From Candidatus Gastranaerophilales bacterium (GTDB lineage Bacteria > Cyanobacteriota > Vampirovibrionia > Gastranaerophilales > Gastranaerophilaceae): a stretch of DNA of 45,437 nt. How positions within the stretch are numbered: position 1 is the stretch's first letter; each line of letters opens with the position of its first letter. Under the pieces are notes generated by a model that had not been told where the DNA came from, did no database searches, and saw nothing but the letters and a program-made list of their open reading frames with translations. This document shows, piece after piece, positions 1 through 8,478 of the stretch. Both the position numbers and the translations under genes were made by a program. Location of the stretch: the NCBI GenBank assembly GCA_944323425.1, contig CALUSL010000017.1, positions 1 through 45,437 on the forward strand, in the 5' to 3' direction.

Positions 1-164
1 AAATCTTTTTCAATATTTTTTGAACCAACTAAACTATTTAAAATATTTAACTCAACTTTAATATCATCAACATTTTTATTCACCTTATCAAAATCTACGT
101 AGTAGCAATAATCCGCAATACAAGGTCTAAATGTAGATAGCCATTCCTTAAAATCTCTTTTCAT
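1..164 (-). CDS. dpnB: DpnII-family type II restriction endonuclease (N-terminal part, cut by window edge)
   Basis: Only about 54 codons are in the window; the gene runs off the left edge. The translated start (KRDFKEWLSTFR, then YYVDFDKV and VELNILNSLVGSKNIE) is the characteristic amino end of the DpnII/MboI endonuclease family, which cuts unmethylated GATC. The ATG at 164 follows a GAGGT ribosome site at about 6 nt, and only 14 nt separate it from the stop of the preceding 443-aa gene, so it is the last visible gene of the dpnA-dpnM-unknown-endonuclease operon. Two cognate methyltransferases upstream support the call. Whether the nuclease is intact cannot be seen. Confidence 0.75.
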   Translation of the reverse strand, partial: MKRDFKEWLSTFRPCIADYCYYVDFDKVNKNVDDIKVELNILNSLVGSKNIEKD

Positions 165-178
165 ATATACCTCAATAG

Positions 179-1510
179 TTATGCCATTAGTCCGCCACCG
201 CCTGCACCTTTTTCAGAGTATGCAGAAGTCCAGCCAGTTTGCCCTAATATACTTATTGATTTTGGCGGCATTAAATTTTTGTTTCCACATTCTTGGCATA
301 CTTCATAAAAGGGGCATTGTTTATAATTCGGATTAGCAATATTTGATTCAGCAAAGAGTGTTTTACATATTGCAATATCACCTTCTAAATCATTGCAGGG
401 TAAAGTTCTCTTTATACATTTTGTTAATACATTCAGTTTCCCTTCTTCATGACAAATATTGCAATATTTTTTTCTAGGAGAGTGCCATTTAAAATAGTGT
501 CCTTGTTCACATAAATAATGATATAATGATTCTCTGCATAATTGTTTACCAACAATATTGTAAATAAAATAATCTAACAAACAAGGACTTTTTATGTTTT
601 CTTTTGGATATAATATATTCCATTTTTCCCAAACTTTTCGCCAGGCTTGTGCACTCATTTGATCTACATAACCATACTGGTAACAAAAAATATCTAAGAA
701 ACTAGATACTAATGGGATAGCACTTTTTAATATGCCTGTTCTGAGGGCAACTCGGACTGTATTAATGTCACTTGCTACATCTATTTTTTCAAAATTAGTA
801 ACATTTTTCCATATTCCTAATACGACCATATCTCTTATAAGCATATCAGCTTTTTTATTTCCATATCCAGAATTAGAATTAATTAACTGTTTTCGAAATA
901 ACTCTACATCATTATTAAAACAGGAGATAATTGAATATGGTGTTGATTTATGTTCAATTAAAAATTTACATATATTCTTTGCAAAATTAATTCTTTTGTC
1001 GTTTTGAGATAATGATGCCGTATTTATATTATTAATAAAATTATTTGGAGAAGCTTGAATATTGTTTTCATCAAATATTAAAGGGTCGTTTTTATATATT
1101 TGTGCTAATTCTTGAAAACTCCTCGAACCCCTGAAATCTTGATTTGCCGTCAATAATCGTACTCTACATATTTCTTCGTTTGATAGTCCTTGAGTATCCC
1201 AAACTTCAGTAAAAACCCGACCATTTGTTCTTATGAATACATCATGTAATACTTCTGCAACTTTTGTACAAGCATTTTCATCAATTTTTAAATCTAAAAT
1301 TTCTTTATAATTTGAATGCCAAAATTTATGAAATTCTGAAAAATATTTATAGTTTTGATCTAGAACAAATGTCTCTCCAAGTTCATCTGAAGTTGTATAT
1401 AAAAATTCGTTTATTGTTTTAATGGCAAGTCTTGATTTCTCTAGTTCTGTTTTTTCGGAGCCATATATTTTTTCTAAATTATCGTAGAAATTTTGCATCG
1501 CTGATTTCAT
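179..1510 (-). CDS. Unknown protein inside DpnII operon; possible HhH-type DNA glycosylase/lyase fold with Cys-rich C-terminus
   Basis: A 443-aa protein between dpnM and the endonuclease (gaps 12 and 14 nt; AAGGAA ribosome site before ATG 1510), so it is very likely co-expressed. I do not recognise the family with certainty. Residues about 211-260 read GYGNKKADMLIRD followed by DVASDINTVRVALRTGIL, which resembles the helix-hairpin-helix (G-x-G-x-K-x-A) plus downstream Asp of the EndoIII/AGOG-like HhH-GPD superfamily. The C-terminal third has paired cysteines (C350/C353, C365, C372, C382, C399, C405, C408) that could bind zinc or an Fe-S cluster. The tail is glycine-rich. Alternatives are an accessory specificity or regulatory protein of the R-M system. 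The glycosylase reading is inference from a short motif. Confidence 0.7.
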   Translation of the reverse strand: MKSAMQNFYDNLEKIYGSEKTELEKSRLAIKTINEFLYTTSDELGETFVLDQNYKYFSEFHKFWHSNYKEILDLKIDENACTKVAEVLHDVFIRTNGRVFTEVWDTQGLSNEEICRVRLLTANQDFRGSRSFQELAQIYKNDPLIFDENNIQASPNNFINNINTASLSQNDKRINFAKNICKFLIEHKSTPYSIISCFNNDVELFRKQLINSNSGYGNKKADMLIRDMVVLGIWKNVTNFEKIDVASDINTVRVALRTGILKSAIPLVSSFLDIFCYQYGYVDQMSAQAWRKVWEKWNILYPKENIKSPCLLDYFIYNIVGKQLCRESLYHYLCEQGHYFKWHSPRKKYCNICHEEGKLNVLTKCIKRTLPCNDLEGDIAICKTLFAESNIANPNYKQCPFYEVCQECGNKNLMPPKSISILGQTGWTSAYSEKGAGGGGLMA

Positions 1511-1522
1511 TACAGTTCCTTA

Positions 1523-2362
1523 TTAATAGTTCTTCACCAATACCTCTGTAATTTTGCCTCTGCCATCTGCATTTGCATTGATTTGGCGTGAAGCGAAAAC
1601 CTTTTTTATTTCATAATTTGCATATAATTCGTTTACTAATTTTGTATCCGAATTTGAAAGCATAAATTTAACACCCATTGAATCCAATTCATCGCAAACG
1701 TCTCTTAACTTAAACTGCATATCAATGTCAAATCCGTCTTTTGTGTAAGAAGTGAAACTTGAAGTTTCGTTCAAAGGAACATAAGGTGGGTCAAAATAAA
1801 CAAAGTCATCCTTTTGAACTTTAGTTAAGATTTCTGAAAAATCTGCACACTTAATTTCTGTCTTGTTTAAAAGTTTCGAGCAATTCAAAAGGTTGCTTTC
1901 ATCAATGATACGAGGATTTTTGTAATGTCCAAATGGAACATTGAATTGCCCTTGGGAGTTCACTCTATACATACCGTTAAAACAGGTTCTATTCAAATAA
2001 ATAAACCGGCTTGCTCTCTCAATACTTGACAATCCTGCATATTTTTCAGATCTATCAATATTACGAATTTCTAAAAAATATTCTTTTGAAACTTCATGTT
2101 TGCCCAAGTCTTCAATAAGTTCATAAACGTTATCGCGAACAACTGAATAAAGATTAATCAACTCTTCATTCATATCAGAAATATAAGCATTTTCTGGCTG
2201 TAATTCAAAGAACAAAGCACCACCGCCAATAAAAGGCTCAAAATAACGGTTGTAAGATTTTGGCATGTTTTTAAGCAATTCAAACATAAGCTGACGTTTC
2301 CCACCAACCCATTTAACAATCGGATATGTTTCATTTTTCAATTGATCTAAAACTACTGCCAT
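1523..2362 (-). CDS. dpnM: DpnM-type (Dam family) adenine-N6 DNA methyltransferase, GATC
   Basis: This 279-aa SAM-dependent methyltransferase protects GATC sites from the DpnII-type endonuclease. Motifs are in alpha-class order: VKWVGGKR near residue 17-24, the SAM-binding FEPFIGGGALFFEL motif I at about 41-54, and the catalytic DPPY (VYFDPPYVPL) near 190. Length matches the Dam/DpnM family. Its start overlaps the stop of the upstream dpnA-like gene by 10 nt, indicating translational coupling. It is the second gene of the minus-strand operon; the gene order dpnA-dpnM differs from the pneumococcal dpnM-dpnA-dpnB order. Confidence 0.92.
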   Translation of the reverse strand: MAVVLDQLKNETYPIVKWVGGKRQLMFELLKNMPKSYNRYFEPFIGGGALFFELQPENAYISDMNEELINLYSVVRDNVYELIEDLGKHEVSKEYFLEIRNIDRSEKYAGLSSIERASRFIYLNRTCFNGMYRVNSQGQFNVPFGHYKNPRIIDESNLLNCSKLLNKTEIKCADFSEILTKVQKDDFVYFDPPYVPLNETSSFTSYTKDGFDIDMQFKLRDVCDELDSMGVKFMLSNSDTKLVNELYANYEIKKVFASRQINANADGRGKITEVLVKNY

Positions 2363-3156
2363 GCTCTATCTTTCTTTGAAAATGCTTGTTCAAACCTTTT
2401 GATAGAAAGGTCTAAATATTCTTTTTCTAAGTCTATTCCAATAAATTTCCTGTCTAACTCTAATGCCATTATACCAGTAGTTGAGCTTCCTGTGAATGGA
2501 TCGAGTATTAAATCGCCTTTGTTCGTTGACGCAAGGATTATGCGTCTTAACAATTCTAAAGGTTTCTGGGTCGGGTGCTTGCCGAATTCTTTTTCTGAAG
2601 GTTTGGGAGTATCTATTTGCCAAACCGAACGCATTTGTTTATTTGGCTTTTTAAGGTCATCATCGCTCCACTCCCCATTTTTCATTGCTTCATAATTGAA
2701 AGTATGCTTGCCTTTTGGGTCTTTCCTTGCCCATAATAAAGTCTCATGACTTGCCGTAAAATATCTACAACTCATATTTGGCGAGGCATTAGGTTTAAAC
2801 CAACAGATGTCATTCAGAATTTTAAAACCTGCTTTCTGTAAAGCAAAACCACAAGCATAGATTGAATGATAAGTCCCTGATATCCAAATTGTACCGTTAG
2901 GTTTTAACACTCTTTTACAAGCATTGATCCATTTTTGATGGATTTCAAAATCTTCATCTAAACCTTTGCTTTCGTCCCACTTCCCCTTGTTAACAGAAAC
3001 AACTTTGCCGGATTGACAGGTTATTCCACCATTAGAAAGCATATATGGTGGATCTGCAAAAATCATATCGACAGATTCAGGTGTTGCCCTATTTAAAATT
3101 TCAATACAATTACCTTGAAATAAAGTTATATCATACTTTTCATAATACCTCTGCAT
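2353..3156 (-). CDS. dpnA: DpnA-type beta-class adenine-N6 DNA methyltransferase
   Basis: A 267-aa methyltransferase, the second methylase of a DpnII-type system; in the pneumococcal system DpnA can methylate single-stranded GATC DNA, which protects incoming transforming DNA (established for that family, not shown here). The catalytic motif IV comes first (MIFADPPYMLSNGG, residues about 31-44) and the SAM-binding motif I last (DPFTGSSTTGIMALE near 218-232), the beta-class order. It also has GKHPTQKP, a hallmark of N6/N4 enzymes. It is the first gene of the operon and starts about 100 bp from the divergent nuclease/helicase operon, sharing a control region. Confidence 0.92.
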   Translation of the reverse strand: MQRYYEKYDITLFQGNCIEILNRATPESVDMIFADPPYMLSNGGITCQSGKVVSVNKGKWDESKGLDEDFEIHQKWINACKRVLKPNGTIWISGTYHSIYACGFALQKAGFKILNDICWFKPNASPNMSCRYFTASHETLLWARKDPKGKHTFNYEAMKNGEWSDDDLKKPNKQMRSVWQIDTPKPSEKEFGKHPTQKPLELLRRIILASTNKGDLILDPFTGSSTTGIMALELDRKFIGIDLEKEYLDLSIKRFEQAFSKKDRAWQ

Positions 3157-3216
3157 GGGTTTATCTTACTCTAAAAGTAAAAAGAAATCCATAATTTTGA
3201 AATATTAAAATAAAAT

Positions 3217-3253
3217 TACAGTGTTTACTGTATAATTTGATAATATAAGGTGA
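3217..3253 (+). promoter_or_regulatory. Promoter -10, overlapping inverted repeat, and RBS of the Hachiman-like operon
   Basis: A consensus TATAAT lies at 3231-3236, 22 nt upstream of ATG 3259. A perfect inverted repeat TACAGT-GTTT-ACTGTA (3217-3232) abuts and overlaps this -10, which is a good place for a repressor. The ribosome site AAGGTGA (3247-3253) sets the start at ATG 3259 rather than at the GTG at 3250, which lies inside it. No good -35 is visible. The divergent dpnA start is 60 bp away, so a single regulator could act on both operons. Confidence 0.55.
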
Positions 3254-3258
3254 TTGTT

Positions 3259-4080
3259 ATGACATGGCCTCAAAAAATTGCAGAATGGTTAGTTGAAGAA
3301 AAAGAAGAAAATCTTACTACTGTAGATGGAAAGCCTATTAAAGTTTTTTCTTTTAACTATGATAGTAATGATAGTGAAACTATGTCTGCTTGGGCTAAAC
3401 ATTTCAGGAATCATTATTGTCAAGATGAAATGATTGATATTTTTAGAAAAGGAACTCAATATTCTCGTAAAGAATTTTTAGAAAAATTGATTTTCCCTAG
3501 TAAAACTTCTAGACCTGGACCAAGTACTTGTTCCGGAGATTTTGCAGAAATTTTAATTTGTGATTATTTTGAATATGTATTAAAATATTGGGTTCCTAGA
3601 ACAAAGTATGATAATAAACAAAATAATAACACTTCTAGCCAAGGTTCTGATATTATTGGATTTAAATTTATACAAGAAGTAGAATCTCCTAAAGATATTT
3701 TAGCCGTTATTGAAGCAAAGGCAGCCTTTTCTAATAAACAAAAAGGAAATAGATTGGAAGACGCTATCAAAGATTCTTCTAAAGATATTAATAGACTCGC
3801 AATTTCATTACATGCAATAAAACGCCGTTTGATAGAAAAAGGTAAATTGGAAGAATCACTTAAAGTAGAGCGTTTTCAAAATCCTGTAGATAATCCATAT
3901 ATTAAAAAATATGGTGCTGCAGCTTTGTTTTCTATAGATTCATATGATGAAACAAAAATACAAATTATTAATACTTCAAATCATATCGATGCGAGTAATC
4001 TCATATTGTTAGTTGTTAAGGGAAAGGATATGATGAATTTGGTTTATGAGCTTTATCGGAGAGCTGCCGATGAAGCTTAA
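3259..4080 (+). CDS. hamA: HamA/AbpA-like (DUF1837-type) PD-(D/E)XK nuclease, Hachiman-like antiphage effector
   Basis: A 273-aa protein with nuclease-like motifs: GDFAE (E97), GSDIIGF (D131) and IEAK (E152, K154). This is the E...D...ExK arrangement of PD-(D/E)XK enzymes and matches the spacing of the DUF1837/HamA family. In Hachiman, HamA is a DNase kept inactive by the helicase HamB until damaged or foreign DNA is sensed (established for characterised systems). The next gene is an SF2 helicase overlapping by 11 nt, as in hamAB and E. coli abpAB. The start is chosen by the AAGGTGA site 5 nt upstream. Family assignment comes from motif pattern plus partner, not from a search. Confidence 0.72.
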   Translation: MTWPQKIAEWLVEEKEENLTTVDGKPIKVFSFNYDSNDSETMSAWAKHFRNHYCQDEMIDIFRKGTQYSRKEFLEKLIFPSKTSRPGPSTCSGDFAEILICDYFEYVLKYWVPRTKYDNKQNNNTSSQGSDIIGFKFIQEVESPKDILAVIEAKAAFSNKQKGNRLEDAIKDSSKDINRLAISLHAIKRRLIEKGKLEESLKVERFQNPVDNPYIKKYGAAALFSIDSYDETKIQIINTSNHIDASNLILLVVKGKDMMNLVYELYRRAADEA

Positions 4081-7000
4081 ACCAGGAATTAACTCCAAGG
4101 AATTGTTAGGTATGACTCGATCTGAAGCAAAAATGTATGAATATGATGTTCCAGAAGAGAATCGTATTCACATAAATAAAGAAAGAATTAAAGATTTATT
4201 TTGCCTTACAATAGCATTATTAGGTGATTATGCTGCAAATTTTTATAAAGAAATTGAATATAACATCTCATTACAAGAGCTTAAGAGAAATTTGGTATTT
4301 TCAGCACAATTTTTCGATGCATATTTTAATGCAAAATTACAGGATGAAAATAGGGACTATTACATAATAATGGGAAGTGCGGCTTATTATTTATGTGATT
4401 ATATGGGAAGTGCAAAAGTACTTTCAAATAAACTTATATCGAATGAATTAAATCTGGATGTTAATAAATTGGATTTACTACTATTGAGTTTTCTAAAAAA
4501 TGATTTTTCAATAGAAATACAAGAAAGTGTATATATCAAATTTATTAATAATATAATTTCTTCTTGGAATCAATTCTGCTCAAATGGAGAACATTCAGAA
4601 AATATTTTTCAGAATTTAGATAATTTACGAAAATATATTTATAAAAACGGTACTGATAGAGAATTATTTTTTATTGATATTTTATGTGCAGTTGTAAAAA
4701 AGAAATATTTGCATACTACCTGGTATAGAATGCCTTTATTTACTGATATTGATAAAGAAACGTGGAAACCTATTTTAAATAAAATTGGTATAAAAGAATT
4801 ATGGCCTTCGCAAATTTTAATTGGAAATAATGGAATATTTAAGGGAAAGTCTGCAACAATTCAAATGCCGACTAGTGCAGGTAAAACTAAGGCTACTGAA
4901 TTAATTATTCGTAGTGCTTTTCTTTCTGATAGAACCAGTTTAGCTATAATAGTAGCTCCATTTAGAGCACTTTGCCATGATATACAAGATGATTTACAAA
5001 AAGCATTTTATCAGGAAAATATAAAAATTGATGAATTATCCGATGTATATCAGGTTGATTATGAAATTGAAGATTTGAAAGAACAAAAGAAAGTTTTAGT
5101 TTTAACTCCTGAAAAACTATTATATATACTTAGACAAACACCAGAATTATCACAAAAAATTGGTTTGATAATATATGATGAAGGACATCAATTTGATAGT
5201 CCTTCCCGAGGAACTAATTATGAATTATTGTTGGCTTCTTTGAAATCAATGTTACCAGAGCTTTGTCAAACAATATTAATTTCAGCTGTAATGGGTAATA
5301 TTAATGATATTAATAATTGGTTAAATAGAGATGATGCTACTATTGTTAATGGAAAAGATATAGCTTCTACATATAGAACAATTGCTTTTACCAGTTGGAT
5401 AGAAACTAAAGGAAAAATTCAATTCATAAATCAGGCTAATCCAGAAATAGAAGAATACTATGTACCAAGAATTATTGAAGAACAACAACTTAATAGGTTG
5501 GATAGGGAAAGAAAAGATAGATATTTCCCACAAAAAAATGATTCAGCTTCTATTTCTTTGTATTTAGGCAATAAACTAGTTAATCAAGGTAGTGTGGCTA
5601 TTTTTTGCGGCCGAAGACAAAGTGTAAAAAATCTTTGTGAGCAAGTTAATGAATTATTAAAAAGACAATATAATTTTGATAATATAATTAATTGTTCAGA
5701 TTTAATCGAGATTAATAAAATATATGGTTTATATAAAGATAATTTAGGAGAATGCTCATATACAAGTGCTGCAAAAATTGGAATATTATCTCATCATAGA
5801 ACTATTCCACAGGGTATAAGATTGTCAGTAGAGTACGCAATGAAAGAATCATTGGCGAAATTTATTGTATGCACTTCTACCCTTGCCCAAGGTGTAAATA
5901 TGCCACTTAGGTATTTAATTATTAATAATACGCAGCAAGGTTCTGATTCTATTTTGGTGAAAGATTTTCAAAATCTAATAGGAAGGGCGGGACGTGCTGG
6001 AATGTATACTGAAGGAAGTATAATATTTGCAAATAATTTATTATATGATTCCAGAAGAATTCAAAAAGAAAAGTGGAGATGGCGCAAGACAAAAGAACTT
6101 ATAAATCCTGATAAATTTGAAAACTGTAATAGTAATATATTCAAAATTTTTGCTCCTATTACGAACGGCTTGTCTTACAGAAAAGAACTTAAAATAAAGA
6201 TGAATCCTTTTGATTTTGCTAATGCATATATTAACAATAAAATAGAACAATTAATTAAAGCTATTATGCAGCATGAAACAATAATAAAAAACAATCAAGA
6301 TATTGGATTTAAACGTGAAAATGTAGAAGCACAATGTAACGAGAAAATAAATATAATTAGAAATATAGAAAGCTTTATTCTTGCACAAATAGATTTTCAA
6401 GATAATTACGAAGAAGAAATAAAAGAACTTGCAAAATCTACATTGGCTTATTATCTGGGAGATTTACAACAAAAGGAACAAATTATAAATTTATTTGAAC
6501 TATTAGGCAAACACATTTTAGAATCAACACAAGATGCTAATCAAAGAAAATATTTTGCAAAAACATTGTATGGAATAAATGAAAACATAGAGTTGCAAAA
6601 TTGGGTTAAAAAAAATTCTCAAAAGTTAAAAAGTACCAAAGATATTGATTCTTTTTTAGAGTTGATTTTTGAAAAATTAATGCAATATACTAACTCAAAA
6701 TTTTATAATCAATGCAACCAACAAAGTGAGGTTAAAAATATAATAAAGATGTGGCTTAACAGTAAACCATATTATAAGATACTAGAATATTTAATCGAAA
6801 ATAGTATAATGAGAGAAACTAAAAAAAGAACATTTGAATATCAAATAGATGATATTGTTGAATTTTGTGAAAATACACTTGCCTATGATGGAAGTTTATT
6901 TATTGGTTCCATAATTGAGCTTTTGCAAAGCATTAATTGCGGTTCAGATATTACAAGGATTATTGAAAATTTAAAATTAATACAAAAAAGATTTAAGTAT

Positions 7001-7213
7001 GGTTTATCTTCAAAATTAGAAATCTTACTATATGAACTTGGATTTAATGACAGAACTATTGTTCAAACAATGAGTATTTATCTAAATAAAATTCCTGAAA
7101 AATTTATGAAACAACATATTATAAAAAAATATCTTCATGATAATAGAGAAATACTTAGACCTATTTTTATGACATTTCCTTCTTATTTTGTCCAAAAGAT
7201 GGAGAATATATAA
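4070..7213 (+). CDS. hamB: HamB/AbpB-like superfamily 2 (Ski2-like) helicase, Hachiman-like sensor
   Basis: This 1047-aa helicase follows the nuclease gene with an 11-nt overlap. ATG 4070 is preferred over ATG 4046 because GGAGAG lies 6 nt upstream of it. Helicase motifs are all present: I (MPTSAGKT, about 266-273), II (DEGH, 370-373), III (ISAVMGN, about 402), V (TSTLAQGVNMP, about 602) and VI (QNLIGRAGRAG, about 634). The STLAQGVN and IGRAGR forms are typical of the Ski2-like group that includes HamB. About 400 further residues, mostly helical, follow the helicase core. In characterised Hachiman this subunit senses free or broken DNA and releases the nuclease. It is translationally coupled to the next gene. 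Confidence 0.78.
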   Translation: MKLKPGINSKELLGMTRSEAKMYEYDVPEENRIHINKERIKDLFCLTIALLGDYAANFYKEIEYNISLQELKRNLVFSAQFFDAYFNAKLQDENRDYYIIMGSAAYYLCDYMGSAKVLSNKLISNELNLDVNKLDLLLLSFLKNDFSIEIQESVYIKFINNIISSWNQFCSNGEHSENIFQNLDNLRKYIYKNGTDRELFFIDILCAVVKKKYLHTTWYRMPLFTDIDKETWKPILNKIGIKELWPSQILIGNNGIFKGKSATIQMPTSAGKTKATELIIRSAFLSDRTSLAIIVAPFRALCHDIQDDLQKAFYQENIKIDELSDVYQVDYEIEDLKEQKKVLVLTPEKLLYILRQTPELSQKIGLIIYDEGHQFDSPSRGTNYELLLASLKSMLPELCQTILISAVMGNINDINNWLNRDDATIVNGKDIASTYRTIAFTSWIETKGKIQFINQANPEIEEYYVPRIIEEQQLNRLDRERKDRYFPQKNDSASISLYLGNKLVNQGSVAIFCGRRQSVKNLCEQVNELLKRQYNFDNIINCSDLIEINKIYGLYKDNLGECSYTSAAKIGILSHHRTIPQGIRLSVEYAMKESLAKFIVCTSTLAQGVNMPLRYLIINNTQQGSDSILVKDFQNLIGRAGRAGMYTEGSIIFANNLLYDSRRIQKEKWRWRKTKELINPDKFENCNSNIFKIFAPITNGLSYRKELKIKMNPFDFANAYINNKIEQLIKAIMQHETIIKNNQDIGFKRENVEAQCNEKINIIRNIESFILAQIDFQDNYEEEIKELAKSTLAYYLGDLQQKEQIINLFELLGKHILESTQDANQRKYFAKTLYGINENIELQNWVKKNSQKLKSTKDIDSFLELIFEKLMQYTNSKFYNQCNQQSEVKNIIKMWLNSKPYYKILEYLIENSIMRETKKRTFEYQIDDIVEFCENTLAYDGSLFIGSIIELLQSINCGSDITRIIENLKLIQKRFKYGLSSKLEILLYELGFNDRTIVQTMSIYLNKIPEKFMKQHIIKKYLHDNREILRPIFMTFPSYFVQKMENI

Positions 7214-8478
7214 TGCCCGACATAATCTATCCAATGTTACAAAAGTACTATAATGCATTAAATAGTTTAAATTCTCTTAATATTGCAAAAGATATTTATG
7301 AAAGTATTCCATTAATAGATAACTTTTTTGCGGAATTTAGGAATATAACATTTGTTATGCAAAAAAGTTTTAACACTAAGGAATTAAAAGAATACTATAG
7401 AATAAAACAAGAAGAGTTATTAAATGATAATAGCCTAAGATGGTTTATTAATAAAAGGAATGAAACGGTTAAAGAAAATCCGTTTAAACTAGAAAAAGAA
7501 GTTTCTGTATATGCATATCTTCCAGATTTCTGTGGGAAAATAGTTGATAGCAGACTGAATATAGATAACGATATTCCTTTAGAGACATTAGAACAAGTTA
7601 TTAAAACATATTTAATAAAATATAATACAAACTCTGATATTTACTTTAGTATTGATATATTATTTAAGGAAAACGGAAGTGAAATAGATATATATTCAAA
7701 AATTAAAAATGGAATTACGATAATGGATAATTTTATTAATACGGTTATAACAGATTATCCATGCAACTGTTCAAAATGTACAAATATAATCGAAAAGATT
7801 AAGGAACTCAAAACAGAAATATTTTTAAAAGATTTCACTTTTTCTTGGGATTATACAATAGAAAATAATGAAATTATATGGGGACAGCAAATCGAAATGG
7901 GTTCTTATGATAAAAATGGACATCCGATTTTTATGTCAAATATACGTATTCCAATTGATGCGAATTTGCAAATTGGGAAAGATATTATAAATGACGATAT
8001 GCAACTTTTTAAGTTTTATGCTTCAATGCATTATACAATATTTAAAGCTCAAAATAAAGATATTATGCCAACATTTATTGTTGTTTATGACGATAATACT
8101 GTTTCTTATATTCCGTTTATTTCAACAATAAAAACAACTTTTTATAAAAAATCAAGACAAGTAGAAAAAATGGTAATGAAAAATAATATTAGGGTTATAT
8201 ATTTTGTTGGTGAAAATTATTATTATCCGATAGAAAAACTTAAAGAAATTCAACGAGCATATAGTCAACGTATTAAATATGCAAGTACAACATTGTTATC
8301 TATAAATATGATTAGTAAAAAATATGAACATATTATGACAATTACATTTGATACAAAAAATATTGAATGTGAGGCTTATGCTATAAATCAAATAAACAAC
8401 CCCTATGAAGACATAAATTGTTATTGGTTAAATCCTATATTAGGTGCATTAAAAGAGAAAAATCTATCAAATCATTAG
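7213..8478 (+). CDS. Unrecognised third gene of the Hachiman-like operon (421 aa)
   Basis: The ATG shares its A with the helicase stop codon (TAATG), and GGAG lies 8 nt upstream, so this protein is tightly coupled to the nuclease/helicase pair. I recognise no family. Visible features are a helical N-terminus with two Arg-Asn dyads (EFRNITF near 41, NKRNETV near 80), reminiscent of HEPN-like helical domains but without a clear RNxxxH ribonuclease motif; a small Cys cluster CNCSKC near 184-189; and a mixed beta-rich C-terminal half. Canonical Hachiman has two genes, so this could be an accessory sensor, immunity or specificity factor, or an unrelated neighbour. Its 3' end overlaps the convergent DUF4238 gene by 12 nt. 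Confidence 0.75.
   Translation: MPDIIYPMLQKYYNALNSLNSLNIAKDIYESIPLIDNFFAEFRNITFVMQKSFNTKELKEYYRIKQEELLNDNSLRWFINKRNETVKENPFKLEKEVSVYAYLPDFCGKIVDSRLNIDNDIPLETLEQVIKTYLIKYNTNSDIYFSIDILFKENGSEIDIYSKIKNGITIMDNFINTVITDYPCNCSKCTNIIEKIKELKTEIFLKDFTFSWDYTIENNEIIWGQQIEMGSYDKNGHPIFMSNIRIPIDANLQIGKDIINDDMQLFKFYASMHYTIFKAQNKDIMPTFIVVYDDNTVSYIPFISTIKTTFYKKSRQVEKMVMKNNIRVIYFVGENYYYPIEKLKEIQRAYSQRIKYASTTLLSINMISKKYEHIMTITFDTKNIECEAYAINQINNPYEDINCYWLNPILGALKEKNLSNH

Noticed and set aside
3250-4080. GTG at 3250 as start of the nuclease gene
   Set aside because: The GTG lies inside the AAGGTGA ribosome site, which fits ATG 3259 instead.
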